Shown piece by piece: positions 1 through 6,045 of a stretch of 6,118 bases of DNA (positions are counted from its first letter, which is position 1; the number at the start of each line of letters is the position of its first letter). The translations under genes and the position numbers were made by a program. The stretch is taken from positions 1 through 6,118 of the forward strand of contig JAJYRY010000063.1 of NCBI GenBank assembly GCA_021793855.1. Reading direction: 5' to 3'. The DNA comes from Thermoplasmata archaeon. Lineage in GTDB: Archaea; Thermoplasmatota; Thermoplasmata; Thermoplasmatales; GCA-001856825. The notes under the pieces are model-generated. The model worked only from the letters and a program-made list of their open reading frames with translations, was not told the origin of the DNA and did not search any database.

Positions 1-1079
1 ACCCGGCCCTAAAGGAGTATCTCAACAGGTTCCCTTCAAGGCACTACATCGTGAAATCCGACGACAAGGAGTTCTTCCTCAGGTTTTCGGCCGATTTCGG
101 CCAGTTTCTCTTGATGAGCGATGCGACAGTTTCGTACAAACAACTACCTTTCAGGTTCTATGAGATTACGAGGTACAGTTTCAGGAGGGAACTTAGCGGG
201 GAGCTCACCGGATTGAAGCGATTGAGGGCATTCACAATGCCAGATATGCACACCATGTGCGCCGATATTGATCAGGCTAAGGATGAATTCAAGAACCAGT
301 TCGATTTCTGCATGGCAGTTCTCGACTCCATTGGCATACAGCAAGGGTCTTATGAGGCGGCTATAAGGTTGACGGAAGAGTTCTGGAGAGAAAACGGAGA
401 TTTCATAAAGTATCTCGTGAAAACGTTCGGCAAACCGGTCTTAATTGAGATGTGGAATTTCAGATATGCATACTTTGATCCGAAATTTGAATTCAACATC
501 GTGGATTCGATGGGAAAAGCAACTGCCCTTTCAACTGTCCAAATGGACCACGAGAACGGTAAGAGATACAATATGACATATATAGATGCGAACAGTAACA
601 GACAGTTCCCTATAATACTTCATGATTCTCCTAGTGGTGCCATCGAGAGGGTTATCTACGCATTACTCGAACAGGCAGCTGAAGAAGAAAAGAAAGGAAA
701 GACACCATCTCTTCCACTGTGGCTTTCTCCTACTCAGGTAAGACTTATACCACTGGCAGACAGACATCTAGAAAAGTGTGTAGAGACAGCAAAGTCGATG
801 AGTGAAAGGGGATTAAGGGTCGACGTGGACGACACGGACGCGTCCCTGGGCAAGAAGGTTAGGAACGCTGAGCAGAACTGGGTTCCATATGTATGCGTCA
901 TAGGTGACAGAGAAATTGAGTCCAATAAACTGTCAGTGCGAATACGAGGAAAGCAGGGACAAAGTGAGATGTCACGTGAAGAGCTGGAACAGGAAATCCT
1001 GGTATCGGTCGGAGAAATGCCAAAAGCGCCTCTGTCACTATCAATGATGCTCTCCAAGAGACCCATATTTAGAGGATGA
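1..1079 (+). CDS. thrS: Threonyl-tRNA synthetase, archaeal type, C-terminal part (5' end outside window)
   Basis: This cytoplasmic class II synthetase charges tRNA-Thr with threonine, using ATP. The frame is open from base 3 to the TGA at 1077-1079, so the GTG at 51 is an internal valine rather than the start; 358 residues are visible. Seen, counting from base 3: motif 2 with FRRE at residues 60-63 followed by SGELTGLKRLRAFTMPDMH, a His at 83 and a His at 207 in the places of the zinc-binding His385 and His511 of the E. coli enzyme, motif 3 GAIERV with Arg216, and an anticodon-binding domain from about 239 (LWLSPTQVRLIPL) to 330. The archaeal ending SKRPIFRG is present, so the C-terminus is complete. 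The N-terminal editing domain and class II motif 1 would lie upstream of the window. The position matching the zinc ligand Cys334 of E. coli seems to be Asp31. A second stop, TAG, directly follows the TGA. Confidence 0.96.
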   Translation, partial: PALKEYLNRFPSRHYIVKSDDKEFFLRFSADFGQFLLMSDATVSYKQLPFRFYEITRYSFRRELSGELTGLKRLRAFTMPDMHTMCADIDQAKDEFKNQFDFCMAVLDSIGIQQGSYEAAIRLTEEFWRENGDFIKYLVKTFGKPVLIEMWNFRYAYFDPKFEFNIVDSMGKATALSTVQMDHENGKRYNMTYIDANSNRQFPIILHDSPSGAIERVIYALLEQAAEEEKKGKTPSLPLWLSPTQVRLIPLADRHLEKCVETAKSMSERGLRVDVDDTDASLGKKVRNAEQNWVPYVCVIGDREIESNKLSVRIRGKQGQSEMSREELEQEILVSVGEMPKAPLSLSMMLSKRPIFRG

Positions 1080-1093
1080 TAGTACAAAAAAAC

Positions 1094-1139
1094 GTTTCTC
1101 CAAGGAAACCAATTCACATTTTGATTCGATAACTTTTTT
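1094..1139 (+). terminator. Possible thrS terminator: small hairpin then T-run
   Basis: GTTTCT (1094-1099) can pair with GGAAAC (1104-1109) around a CCAA loop, with one G-T wobble pair. A run of six T follows at 1134-1139. Archaeal termination depends mainly on T-runs, so the T-run is the stronger part of the call. The hairpin is short and may be chance. Confidence 0.35.
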
Positions 1140-1151
1140 AGGTAGTCAAAA

Positions 1152-1160
1152 TTTTATATT
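1152..1160 (+). promoter_or_regulatory. TATA-like box of the mscL-like gene
   Basis: TTTTATATT lies about 15-22 bases before the ATG at 1174, and no Shine-Dalgarno sequence precedes that ATG. With archaeal TATA-to-start spacing of roughly 25 bases, transcription would begin at or very near the start codon, giving a leaderless or nearly leaderless mRNA. This is inferred from spacing only. Confidence 0.5.
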
Positions 1161-1173
1161 CAGAGCTGGAAAA

Positions 1174-1578
1174 ATGACAGTAGATCAAACTCTAAACAAC
1201 ACGGTTGTAAGTGATGGCGAAATGCTTGAAGAACTGAGAAAGATCAGGACGCTGCTTGAGCCTAAACCTGCGCCTCCTGCTCCCGCCCCTCCAAAAGGTC
1301 TAGTAAAGGAGTTCAAAGTTTTTCTAGAGCAGTACAAAGTGATGGGAATGGCGGTAGCCTTTATCCTAGGCATATATCTGGGACAGCTAGTTGTAGGCTT
1401 GGTCAATGATTTCATTATGCCGCTCATCAATCTCGCCATGCCAGGAATGAATTGGCAAACAATCTACGTTGGTCCATTCCTTGTGGGACAATTTTTAGCG
1501 ACCCTTATAACGTTCCTGATAGTTGCCTTCGTAATTTTCCTAATGGTAAGGACCACGTCAAAGTACGGAATCAAGTAA
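1174..1578 (+). CDS. mscL: MscL-like large-conductance mechanosensitive channel with N-terminal helix
   Basis: This is a 134-residue membrane protein expected to form an oligomeric, tension-gated pore that releases solutes on hypo-osmotic shock. Residues 45-83 match the core of MscL: an amphipathic KEFKVFLEQYK segment, then TM1 with the Gly/Ala pattern AVAFILGIYLGQLVVGLVND and the FIMP turn. A short extracellular loop (about 86-102) and TM2 (about 103-125) follow. The protein ends only nine residues after TM2 (RTTSKYGIK), so the usual C-terminal cytoplasmic helix is absent. Instead the N-terminus carries a charged heptad-like helix, GEMLEELRKIRTLLE (15-29), and a Pro/Ala linker (30-41). These resemble the C-terminal helix and linker of E. 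coli MscL in swapped order. The ATG start fits the TATA box upstream. The gene stands alone, with a T-rich stretch behind it. Family assignment is firm; the permuted arrangement is my inference. Confidence 0.88.
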   Translation: MTVDQTLNNTVVSDGEMLEELRKIRTLLEPKPAPPAPAPPKGLVKEFKVFLEQYKVMGMAVAFILGIYLGQLVVGLVNDFIMPLINLAMPGMNWQTIYVGPFLVGQFLATLITFLIVAFVIFLMVRTTSKYGIK

Positions 1579-1601
1579 TTTCTTTTATTTTTGTTTTTTT
1601 T
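1579..1601 (+). terminator. T-rich terminator after mscL-like gene
   Basis: The 23 bases directly after the stop codon are almost all T on the + strand and include a run of eight T at 1594-1601. This is the usual form of an archaeal intrinsic terminator and separates this gene from the following yceI-like gene. Confidence 0.65.
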
Positions 1602-1641
1602 AAAAAATGCGTTCCTCTTATTACCATAAAGAGTTAAGTTA

Positions 1642-1652
1642 TTATTATATAC
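1642..1652 (+). promoter_or_regulatory. TATA-like box of the yceI-like gene
   Basis: TTATTATATAC lies about 21-31 bases upstream of the ATG at 1673. The spacing puts the transcription start at or next to that ATG, so the mRNA would be leaderless. This argues against the longer reading frame that starts at 1607, because that ATG would lie upstream of the promoter. Confidence 0.55.
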
Positions 1653-1672
1653 TAAGTCTTACTAACGTATCT

Positions 1673-2212
1673 ATGCAGACAACAGAAGATCAGAACAAGT
1701 GGGAGATAGACAAAGCGCATAGCAATCTGGAGTTCTCAGTTAGGCATATGATGATTTCTAACGTGAAGGGCAGATTTAAGAATTTTGGTGGAGATTTTAG
1801 GCTAAACCTAAATAAGATTGAAAATTCTGCGGTAAAGCTCGAGATCGAAGCAAGTTCAATCTTCACTAACGAAGAAGATAGAGACAAACATCTGAAATCA
1901 AAAGACTTCCTTCACGTCGAACAATATCCTCTAGTACTATTTGAGAGTACAAAGGTGGGGAAGGCTGGCAATAGAATAGACGTTGAGGGAAAGTTAACGA
2001 TAAGGGATGTTACGAAGAACGTTGCAATTTCTGGGGAACTCCAAGGACCGATTACGGATCCATATGGAAAAAAGAGAGTAGGATTTGATGGTGAGACCAC
2101 CATTGCAAGGAAAGACTTTGGATTGACGTGGAACATGATACTTGAAGGGGGAGGCCTCATGGTGGGAGACAACGTAAAAATTGACATCCACATGGAGCTA
2201 ACCGCTCCCTAA
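1673..2212 (+). CDS. YceI-family polyisoprenoid-binding-like protein
   Basis: This 179-residue protein of the YceI family has a lipocalin-like beta-barrel fold. Family members bind long isoprenoid chains; the Thermus thermophilus relative was crystallised with a bound polyisoprenoid. Seen here: the family's opening motif WEIDKAHSNLEFSVRHMM at residues 10-27, a central DRDKHLKSKDFLHVEQYPLV segment, LTIRDVTKNV, and the closing FGLTWNMILEGGGLMVGDNVKI region followed by a final strand. There is no signal peptide, unlike many bacterial YceI proteins, so a cytoplasmic site is likely. The frame is open back to an ATG at 1607, but the extra 22 residues (Tyr- and Ser-rich) do not look like the family and include the likely promoter, so I chose the ATG at 1673. 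The ligand is unknown. It lies just upstream of a UbiD gene but probably has its own promoter and terminator. Confidence 0.93.
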   Translation: MQTTEDQNKWEIDKAHSNLEFSVRHMMISNVKGRFKNFGGDFRLNLNKIENSAVKLEIEASSIFTNEEDRDKHLKSKDFLHVEQYPLVLFESTKVGKAGNRIDVEGKLTIRDVTKNVAISGELQGPITDPYGKKRVGFDGETTIARKDFGLTWNMILEGGGLMVGDNVKIDIHMELTAP

Positions 2213-2220
2213 TTTTTTTT
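2213..2220 (+). terminator. T-run terminator after yceI-like gene
   Basis: Eight consecutive T directly follow the TAA stop codon, a typical archaeal T-tract terminator. It suggests that the ubiD gene downstream is mainly transcribed from its own promoter. Confidence 0.55.
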
Positions 2221-2231
2221 GAATTCGCACA

Positions 2232-2249
2232 TTCTTTATTTATAAAGAA
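2232..2249. repeat. Near-perfect 18-base palindrome upstream of ubiD
   Basis: TTCTTTAT (2232-2239) and ATAAAGAA (2242-2249) are perfect inverted copies separated by two T. The site lies 50 bases upstream of the ubiD start and just upstream of its likely TATA box. It could be an operator for a dimeric regulator, part of a yceI terminator, or an A/T-rich coincidence. Confidence 0.45.
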
Positions 2250-2269
2250 GAAGCTCTGACGCAATAAGG

Positions 2270-2278
2270 TTTAATCTA
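2270..2278 (+). promoter_or_regulatory. TATA-like box of the ubiD-family gene
   Basis: TTTAATCTA is centred about 25 bases upstream of the TTG at 2299. No Shine-Dalgarno sequence precedes the TTG, so a leaderless mRNA is likely. The match to a TATA box is only fair. The sequence TTTATAAA inside the palindrome at 2239-2246 is an alternative box that would give a leader of about 30 bases. Confidence 0.35.
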
Positions 2279-2298
2279 GGTTCTAATTAGACTTTCTG

Positions 2299-3906
2299 TT
2301 GAATTATAAAACCAATGCCTATTCTATAAGATCCTTTATAGAGGACCTGAGAAAGAACCATCCGGAAGAAATTTTTGAAGTGGATGAGAAGGTTAAGGTG
2401 GGTTTTGAAACTACCGCCTACTTTCTAAATCTTAGGAAGAGAAATCCAGTACTTCTGTTCAACAATATAGATGGTTATGATGGCTTCACCCTGGTCACAA
2501 ACATTTTTGGAAGTGAAGAAAGATTCGCTAGAATAGCTGGATTCAAATCGATAGGAGCAGCCATGGATCGATTGACAACCGTGGCAGCTAGTGTTCCTAC
2601 CGAGTCAATAATTGTCTCCAGAAAACAAGATTCTTTTCAGAAAACGATCACCGGCGAAGAGATCAACCTTTTCTGTCTTCCCATTCCATCTCACTATGAA
2701 ATGGATGGATCCAAGAAAGGTTTCAGCAGATACATAACTGCTGGTCTGACCACCACAATAGACCCGGAAAGGGCAGACATCGTAAACCTGAGCTTTTCAA
2801 GAATTCAACCGTTTGAAAGAAACAAGTTCGCATTTGATGCAGGTAGCCACGGTAATCTCTGGAGACACTTGAATGTCTCAAGACTAAGGGGTGAACGACT
2901 CAGGATGACCATCCTTGTAGGAACCAATCCAATATTCTACATCTTAGGGGCATCCTTCATAGATAATGAGTTTGCAAAAGCAAACAAGTTCTTTAACATC
3001 TCTTTTGAACCGGGTTATCTGAACTCAATTCCAATACCTAGAGATACGGAGATTGCGATAGAAGCTGAATTCCAACCAGATGAAACATTTGATGAAGGTC
3101 CCTTTGCGGAATATGTCGGCTATATGGGGTACGATTCTACGAAATTTGTTGCAGAAGTCAAATCGATTCTGATGAAAAAGAATCCAATGTACTACGATAT
3201 TCAACCTTCAAATTCAAGCGAGCACGTTAATCTCTTCTCAATACCTAGATCATCATTTGTTATGAAGTCAGTAAGTCAGACACTTCCAAAGGGTCTTAAA
3301 TTTGGTATCAAATGGCCTCACTATGGTGGGAGATTCATCTCGTTTGCGTATCTGGACACCCCCGATCCTGGTATGGCCAAACAACTCGGAATTTCAATAC
3401 TCGGACTTGATCCTCTGTGGAACAAGATCGTCTTTGTGAATGAAGGAATGACTCGATTAAACATTGAAACTGCTCTAACTAATCTTGCATGGATAAAGAA
3501 GTACTCGGAGAATAATATCGTGAGAATTTTGGGTGTTTTCGTAATCAGTTCCGATCCTACTCAGGATGAACTAGGAAGAACTGGAAAGATTGTATTTGTT
3601 ACTAGGGCCAAGCCTCTGAAAATTGAGAAGTTGATAAGAAAAGATCGTATGATACTTAAGACAAGGGAAGGAACCGTTCTTATCTCACACGATAATCTTG
3701 ACGACTGTAAGGTTTGTGTTGTAGTGAGTGACGATATTGATATAAGAGACGAAGAGCAAGTAGGATGGGCTATTGCAACTCGATTGAATCCTGAAACGGA
3801 CATTGAAATACAGGATGACAGAATCACTTTTTTGGCAACACGGAAAGTACCACCAGTCGCAAGAATACCTAAAAAAGTTGAAGAAAAAATTAAAAGAAGA
3901 TTTTAG
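2299..3906 (+). CDS. UbiD-family prenylated-FMN-dependent decarboxylase
   Basis: UbiD enzymes add or remove carboxyl groups on aromatic or unsaturated acids, using prenylated FMN made by UbiX. The 535-residue length suits the family. Seen: Asn163 and Arg168 in NLSFSRIQ, Glu224 in DNEF, Glu266 and Glu271 in EGPFAEYVGY, SSEHVNLFSIP near 306-316, and the C-terminal SDDIDIRDEEQVGWAIATR at 477-495. Arg168, Glu266 and Glu271 match the Arg-Glu-Glu catalytic set of fungal Fdc1, and Asn163 and Glu224 probably match its metal ligands, so it should be active. The start is a TTG; the frame is closed by a TAA at 2284-2286, and no in-frame ATG lies near the expected N-terminus. No ubiX is in view. Known roles include quinone synthesis, decarboxylation of anhydromevalonate phosphate in archaeal isoprenoid synthesis, and aromatic acid breakdown; the substrate here cannot be told. 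The stop codon abuts that of the convergent permease. Confidence 0.93.
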   Translation: MNYKTNAYSIRSFIEDLRKNHPEEIFEVDEKVKVGFETTAYFLNLRKRNPVLLFNNIDGYDGFTLVTNIFGSEERFARIAGFKSIGAAMDRLTTVAASVPTESIIVSRKQDSFQKTITGEEINLFCLPIPSHYEMDGSKKGFSRYITAGLTTTIDPERADIVNLSFSRIQPFERNKFAFDAGSHGNLWRHLNVSRLRGERLRMTILVGTNPIFYILGASFIDNEFAKANKFFNISFEPGYLNSIPIPRDTEIAIEAEFQPDETFDEGPFAEYVGYMGYDSTKFVAEVKSILMKKNPMYYDIQPSNSSEHVNLFSIPRSSFVMKSVSQTLPKGLKFGIKWPHYGGRFISFAYLDTPDPGMAKQLGISILGLDPLWNKIVFVNEGMTRLNIETALTNLAWIKKYSENNIVRILGVFVISSDPTQDELGRTGKIVFVTRAKPLKIEKLIRKDRMILKTREGTVLISHDNLDDCKVCVVVSDDIDIRDEEQVGWAIATRLNPETDIEIQDDRITFLATRKVPPVARIPKKVEEKIKRRF

Positions 3907-5361
3907 TCATTTGCTTACTGTATCCATTGATGATTCCATTGACCTCGTACTCTTGAGTTCTTTGAGTCTTCGCCTCTTTATGTACATAAATGCGACTGTG
4001 ATAACTGTCCATAAGACAAATGCGAGCGAGCCTGTTAACACCGGGTCAGTTATGAATACGCTCAAGCCTACCACAGCTGGATTTGGGACTCCGATGAATG
4101 TTGACCCAAAGATGAACAGAAAAATAGCAATTGAGACAGAACTGAGTAAGATGTTTCTTAATCCGAATCTTCCAATGAACTTCTTGTTGATTGACGGGAA
4201 GGCAGAGTTGATGATGATGTGAACAAAAAGTGTTCCAAGCGTTGCACCGATAGCTGCCATTATGAATGCGTTGAATCCGCCTAATATTTCAACACCTATA
4301 GCTGAAATTGCAAAAGCAGACAATGTGACGATACCGGCCGAAATATATGGAGTCAATCTCTTACCGTGTGTTTTGGACAGTGCCTTTGGAACGAGACCGT
4401 CCCTTCCCATTGTCATTAGTACTCTGGATGTTGCATTAGTCAGAACAACAAGCCCGGTCAGTAGGCTGTTTATGAAAAGTACTGTAATGAGTATCGCTGC
4501 ACCAACACCAACGAAGCTACCCATGATGGATATACCCGGTACAAGGGCTCCAGCATAGTTGGCCATGTTTGTTGGCCCGTAAGCAACGGTGAAAAAGTAA
4601 GCAGTGAAGACGTAGAAGATTCCTAAGATGATCACCGAATACAAAACGGATCTACTAATAGACACCTTTGGATTCTTAGTCTCCTCACCAAGTGGAGTTG
4701 ATGCGCCGAATCCTGCAAATGAAGTATACATCAACAGAACTCCAAGTGCGACACCTATGATTGGATTTGGAGAGTAATCTGAGAACCTGAGAGAAAATAC
4801 AGAAAGGTTGTTTATGGAAGGGTGTGTGGCGAGTACGTAGAAACCCATGGCGACGATTACCCCAATTTCTATAAGCGCCATCACCATAGTATAGGAGGTG
4901 GATATCCTAATCCCCCTTACAGAAACAACAAACCCGTACAACAAGGCAGCTAGTAGAAGGGGAACGGCGAAGATTGGGGAAATGTTAATGTTGAAAAGGT
5001 AAGAAAGTGCCGCTGGTACGAATACGGCTATGCTAAGTGCTACAAAGGCTATCGCCATTATTTGGTAAAAGATGTACATGTAACCTGTAAACAAACCTAC
5101 TGAGGGGCCGTGTCCTACTTTTACGTAATCATAGTAACCTCCAGAACCAGAGACTTTCAGGGAGATTTTGCTTATTATATACCCGTTCAGGAGCACAACG
5201 AAGAACGCAATCAGAGCTGTGAGTGGTAGGGCACCTCTTGCATAAAAAGCTGCCCCTGTAAAAGTCGCAACCGCAGCTCCGGCAGGTGCAGCGCTTGCAA
5301 CTCCCTGTAACAAAGAGTGTCTAAGGCCAATTGCATTCGAATGAAGCTTAGACTGGAACAT
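3907..5361 (-). CDS. APC-superfamily amino-acid permease
   Basis: This is a 484-residue integral membrane transporter, about 12 hydrophobic segments long, expected to import an amino acid or related amine by coupling to a cation gradient. Seen: an N-terminal SLLQGVASAAPAG segment in TM1, KVSGSGGYYDYVKVGHG between TM2 and TM3, the hallmark GEETKNPKVSISRSV (225-239) after TM6, and TSRVLMTMGRDGLVPKALSK in the loop after TM8, with RDG at 320-322. The cytoplasmic tail is basic (KRRRLKELK). All are typical of the amino acid-polyamine-organocation superfamily. The ATG at 5361 is preceded by GGAGG with a seven-base gap, a strong ribosome-binding site, so it is preferred over the TTG one codon upstream. 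The substrate cannot be read from sequence. No partner enzyme is adjacent, apart from the peptidase fragment upstream on the same strand, which could hint at peptide or amino-acid use. Confidence 0.94.
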   Translation of the reverse strand: MFQSKLHSNAIGLRHSLLQGVASAAPAGAAVATFTGAAFYARGALPLTALIAFFVVLLNGYIISKISLKVSGSGGYYDYVKVGHGPSVGLFTGYMYIFYQIMAIAFVALSIAVFVPAALSYLFNINISPIFAVPLLLAALLYGFVVSVRGIRISTSYTMVMALIEIGVIVAMGFYVLATHPSINNLSVFSLRFSDYSPNPIIGVALGVLLMYTSFAGFGASTPLGEETKNPKVSISRSVLYSVIILGIFYVFTAYFFTVAYGPTNMANYAGALVPGISIMGSFVGVGAAILITVLFINSLLTGLVVLTNATSRVLMTMGRDGLVPKALSKTHGKRLTPYISAGIVTLSAFAISAIGVEILGGFNAFIMAAIGATLGTLFVHIIINSAFPSINKKFIGRFGLRNILLSSVSIAIFLFIFGSTFIGVPNPAVVGLSVFITDPVLTGSLAFVLWTVITVAFMYIKRRRLKELKSTRSMESSMDTVSK

Positions 5362-5368
5362 CAAATTC

Positions 5369-5373
5369 CCTCC
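5369..5373 (-). promoter_or_regulatory. Strong Shine-Dalgarno site of the permease
   Basis: GGAGG on the minus strand lies seven bases before the ATG at 5361 and decides the start codon. It is the clearest ribosome-binding site in the window and contrasts with the apparently leaderless genes on the + strand. Confidence 0.7.
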
Positions 5374-5430
5374 GTTTTTCCGTCTTCTAGGGCACCGTTT
5401 CTATTAATGGATGCTTTCATACAGTCTCGT

Positions 5431-5440
5431 ACATATTTTA
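5431..5440 (-). promoter_or_regulatory. Possible TATA box of the permease
   Basis: On the minus strand this reads TAAAATATGT. A start about 25 bases further on would give a leader of about 50 bases carrying the GGAGG site. Other A/T-rich candidates lie at 5461-5468 and 5482-5490, so the choice is uncertain. Confidence 0.35.
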
Positions 5441-5520
5441 GCAGCATAGTAATCATTTCTACTATATGGTAAGATTGCCAACTATATTAAACTTCTCTAT
5501 TTCACTATCGTGTTAGGAAG

Positions 5521-5590
5521 CAGTTGTAAGAATCTGTGAGTACCAATAAGGAAGACAATTGCCCTTTCCAGAAACTGTGATATACAACTG
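5521..5590. repeat. Inverted repeat behind the S51 peptidase fragment
   Basis: CAGTTGTA (5521-5528) and TACAACTG (5583-5590) are perfect inverted copies with 54 bases between them, just after the peptidase stop codon. The arms could bound a structured 3' end, but the interior does not pair well and no T-run follows. The rest of the 230-base gap between permease and peptidase shows only A/T-rich promoter-like sequence and no gene. Confidence 0.25.
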
Positions 5591-5592
5591 TG

Positions 5593-6045
5593 TCATCCTA
5601 AGACTGCTCCTTTCCTGAAGATACTCGATTTCTCTCCATCGAAGACATTGGCTGAACTAAGTCCAATCACCAGTATTTCGTGGTTTTTTACTTGTATTCC
5701 AGTACTATCTCCTAAGGCTAAGATTGGTATTCCTGTTCTTTCTGAGTACTCGGCTGCGAAATGGTCATACTTAAGACCATTGCGATGGCGGGCTATAGAA
5801 TACCCTCTTGCAACATCCAATCCTTTCAGAACTTTTAGTCCTACTTCATTCTTGTCAGCATCTCCCCCAAAATATGCGGCTTCGATGTCTCTTCCGAGAA
5901 TTTTAGCACCGGCGCTTCCACCGAAAACTTGCAAGCCTTTCGTGTTGTATTTGACAAGCAAACGGCCAAATCCCAACTCCCTTACCTGTTTTAGCAGACT
6001 GAACGTATTTCCGCCTCCAATAAAGAGGCAAGGATATCTTGCCAA
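5593..6045 (-). CDS. Peptidase S51 (peptidase E-like), N-terminally truncated reading frame
   Basis: This 150-residue frame is the C-terminal two thirds of a family S51 serine peptidase, a class I glutamine-amidotransferase-like fold whose best-known member, peptidase E, cleaves Asp-X dipeptides. Seen: CLFIGGGNTFSLLKQVRELGF (6-26), nucleophile elbow GGSAGA with Ser44, DADKNEVGL (62-70) and GYSIARH with His87, so the Ser and His expected for catalysis are kept. The DENxVGL-like and GYSIxxH patterns resemble the prokaryotic subgroup usually annotated as type 1 glutamine amidotransferase-like. Full-length members have about 200-230 residues, with 70-80 before GGGNT; here only nine remain. The TTG start follows AGGAG by ten bases, but an in-frame TAG lies seven codons upstream with family-like sequence beyond it. 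A broken gene is therefore more likely than a short functional one, though the ORF itself may still be translated. Confidence 0.8.
   Translation of the reverse strand: MARYPCLFIGGGNTFSLLKQVRELGFGRLLVKYNTKGLQVFGGSAGAKILGRDIEAAYFGGDADKNEVGLKVLKGLDVARGYSIARHRNGLKYDHFAAEYSERTGIPILALGDSTGIQVKNHEILVIGLSSANVFDGEKSSIFRKGAVLG

Noticed and set aside
734..1117. A 127-codon minus strand frame opposite thrS
   Set aside because: It is antisense to the conserved anticodon-binding domain and shows no motif of its own.
1452..1637. A 61-codon + strand frame overlapping the end of the mscL-like gene
   Set aside because: It lies in another frame of a clear MscL gene, has no family-like sequence and runs through the T-rich terminator.
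4207..4222. GATGATGATGTGA resembling a C box of a C/D guide RNA
   Set aside because: It lies inside the permease coding region, and no matching D box or C'/D' pair was found at the usual distance.
3803..4558. Open + strand frames of 139 and 98 codons opposite the permease
   Set aside because: They are antisense to a well-supported permease, and the protein sequences do not resemble any family.
5461..5487. Two ACTATAT copies about 20 bases apart upstream of the permease
   Set aside because: Seven A/T-rich bases repeated once are expected by chance in such sequence.
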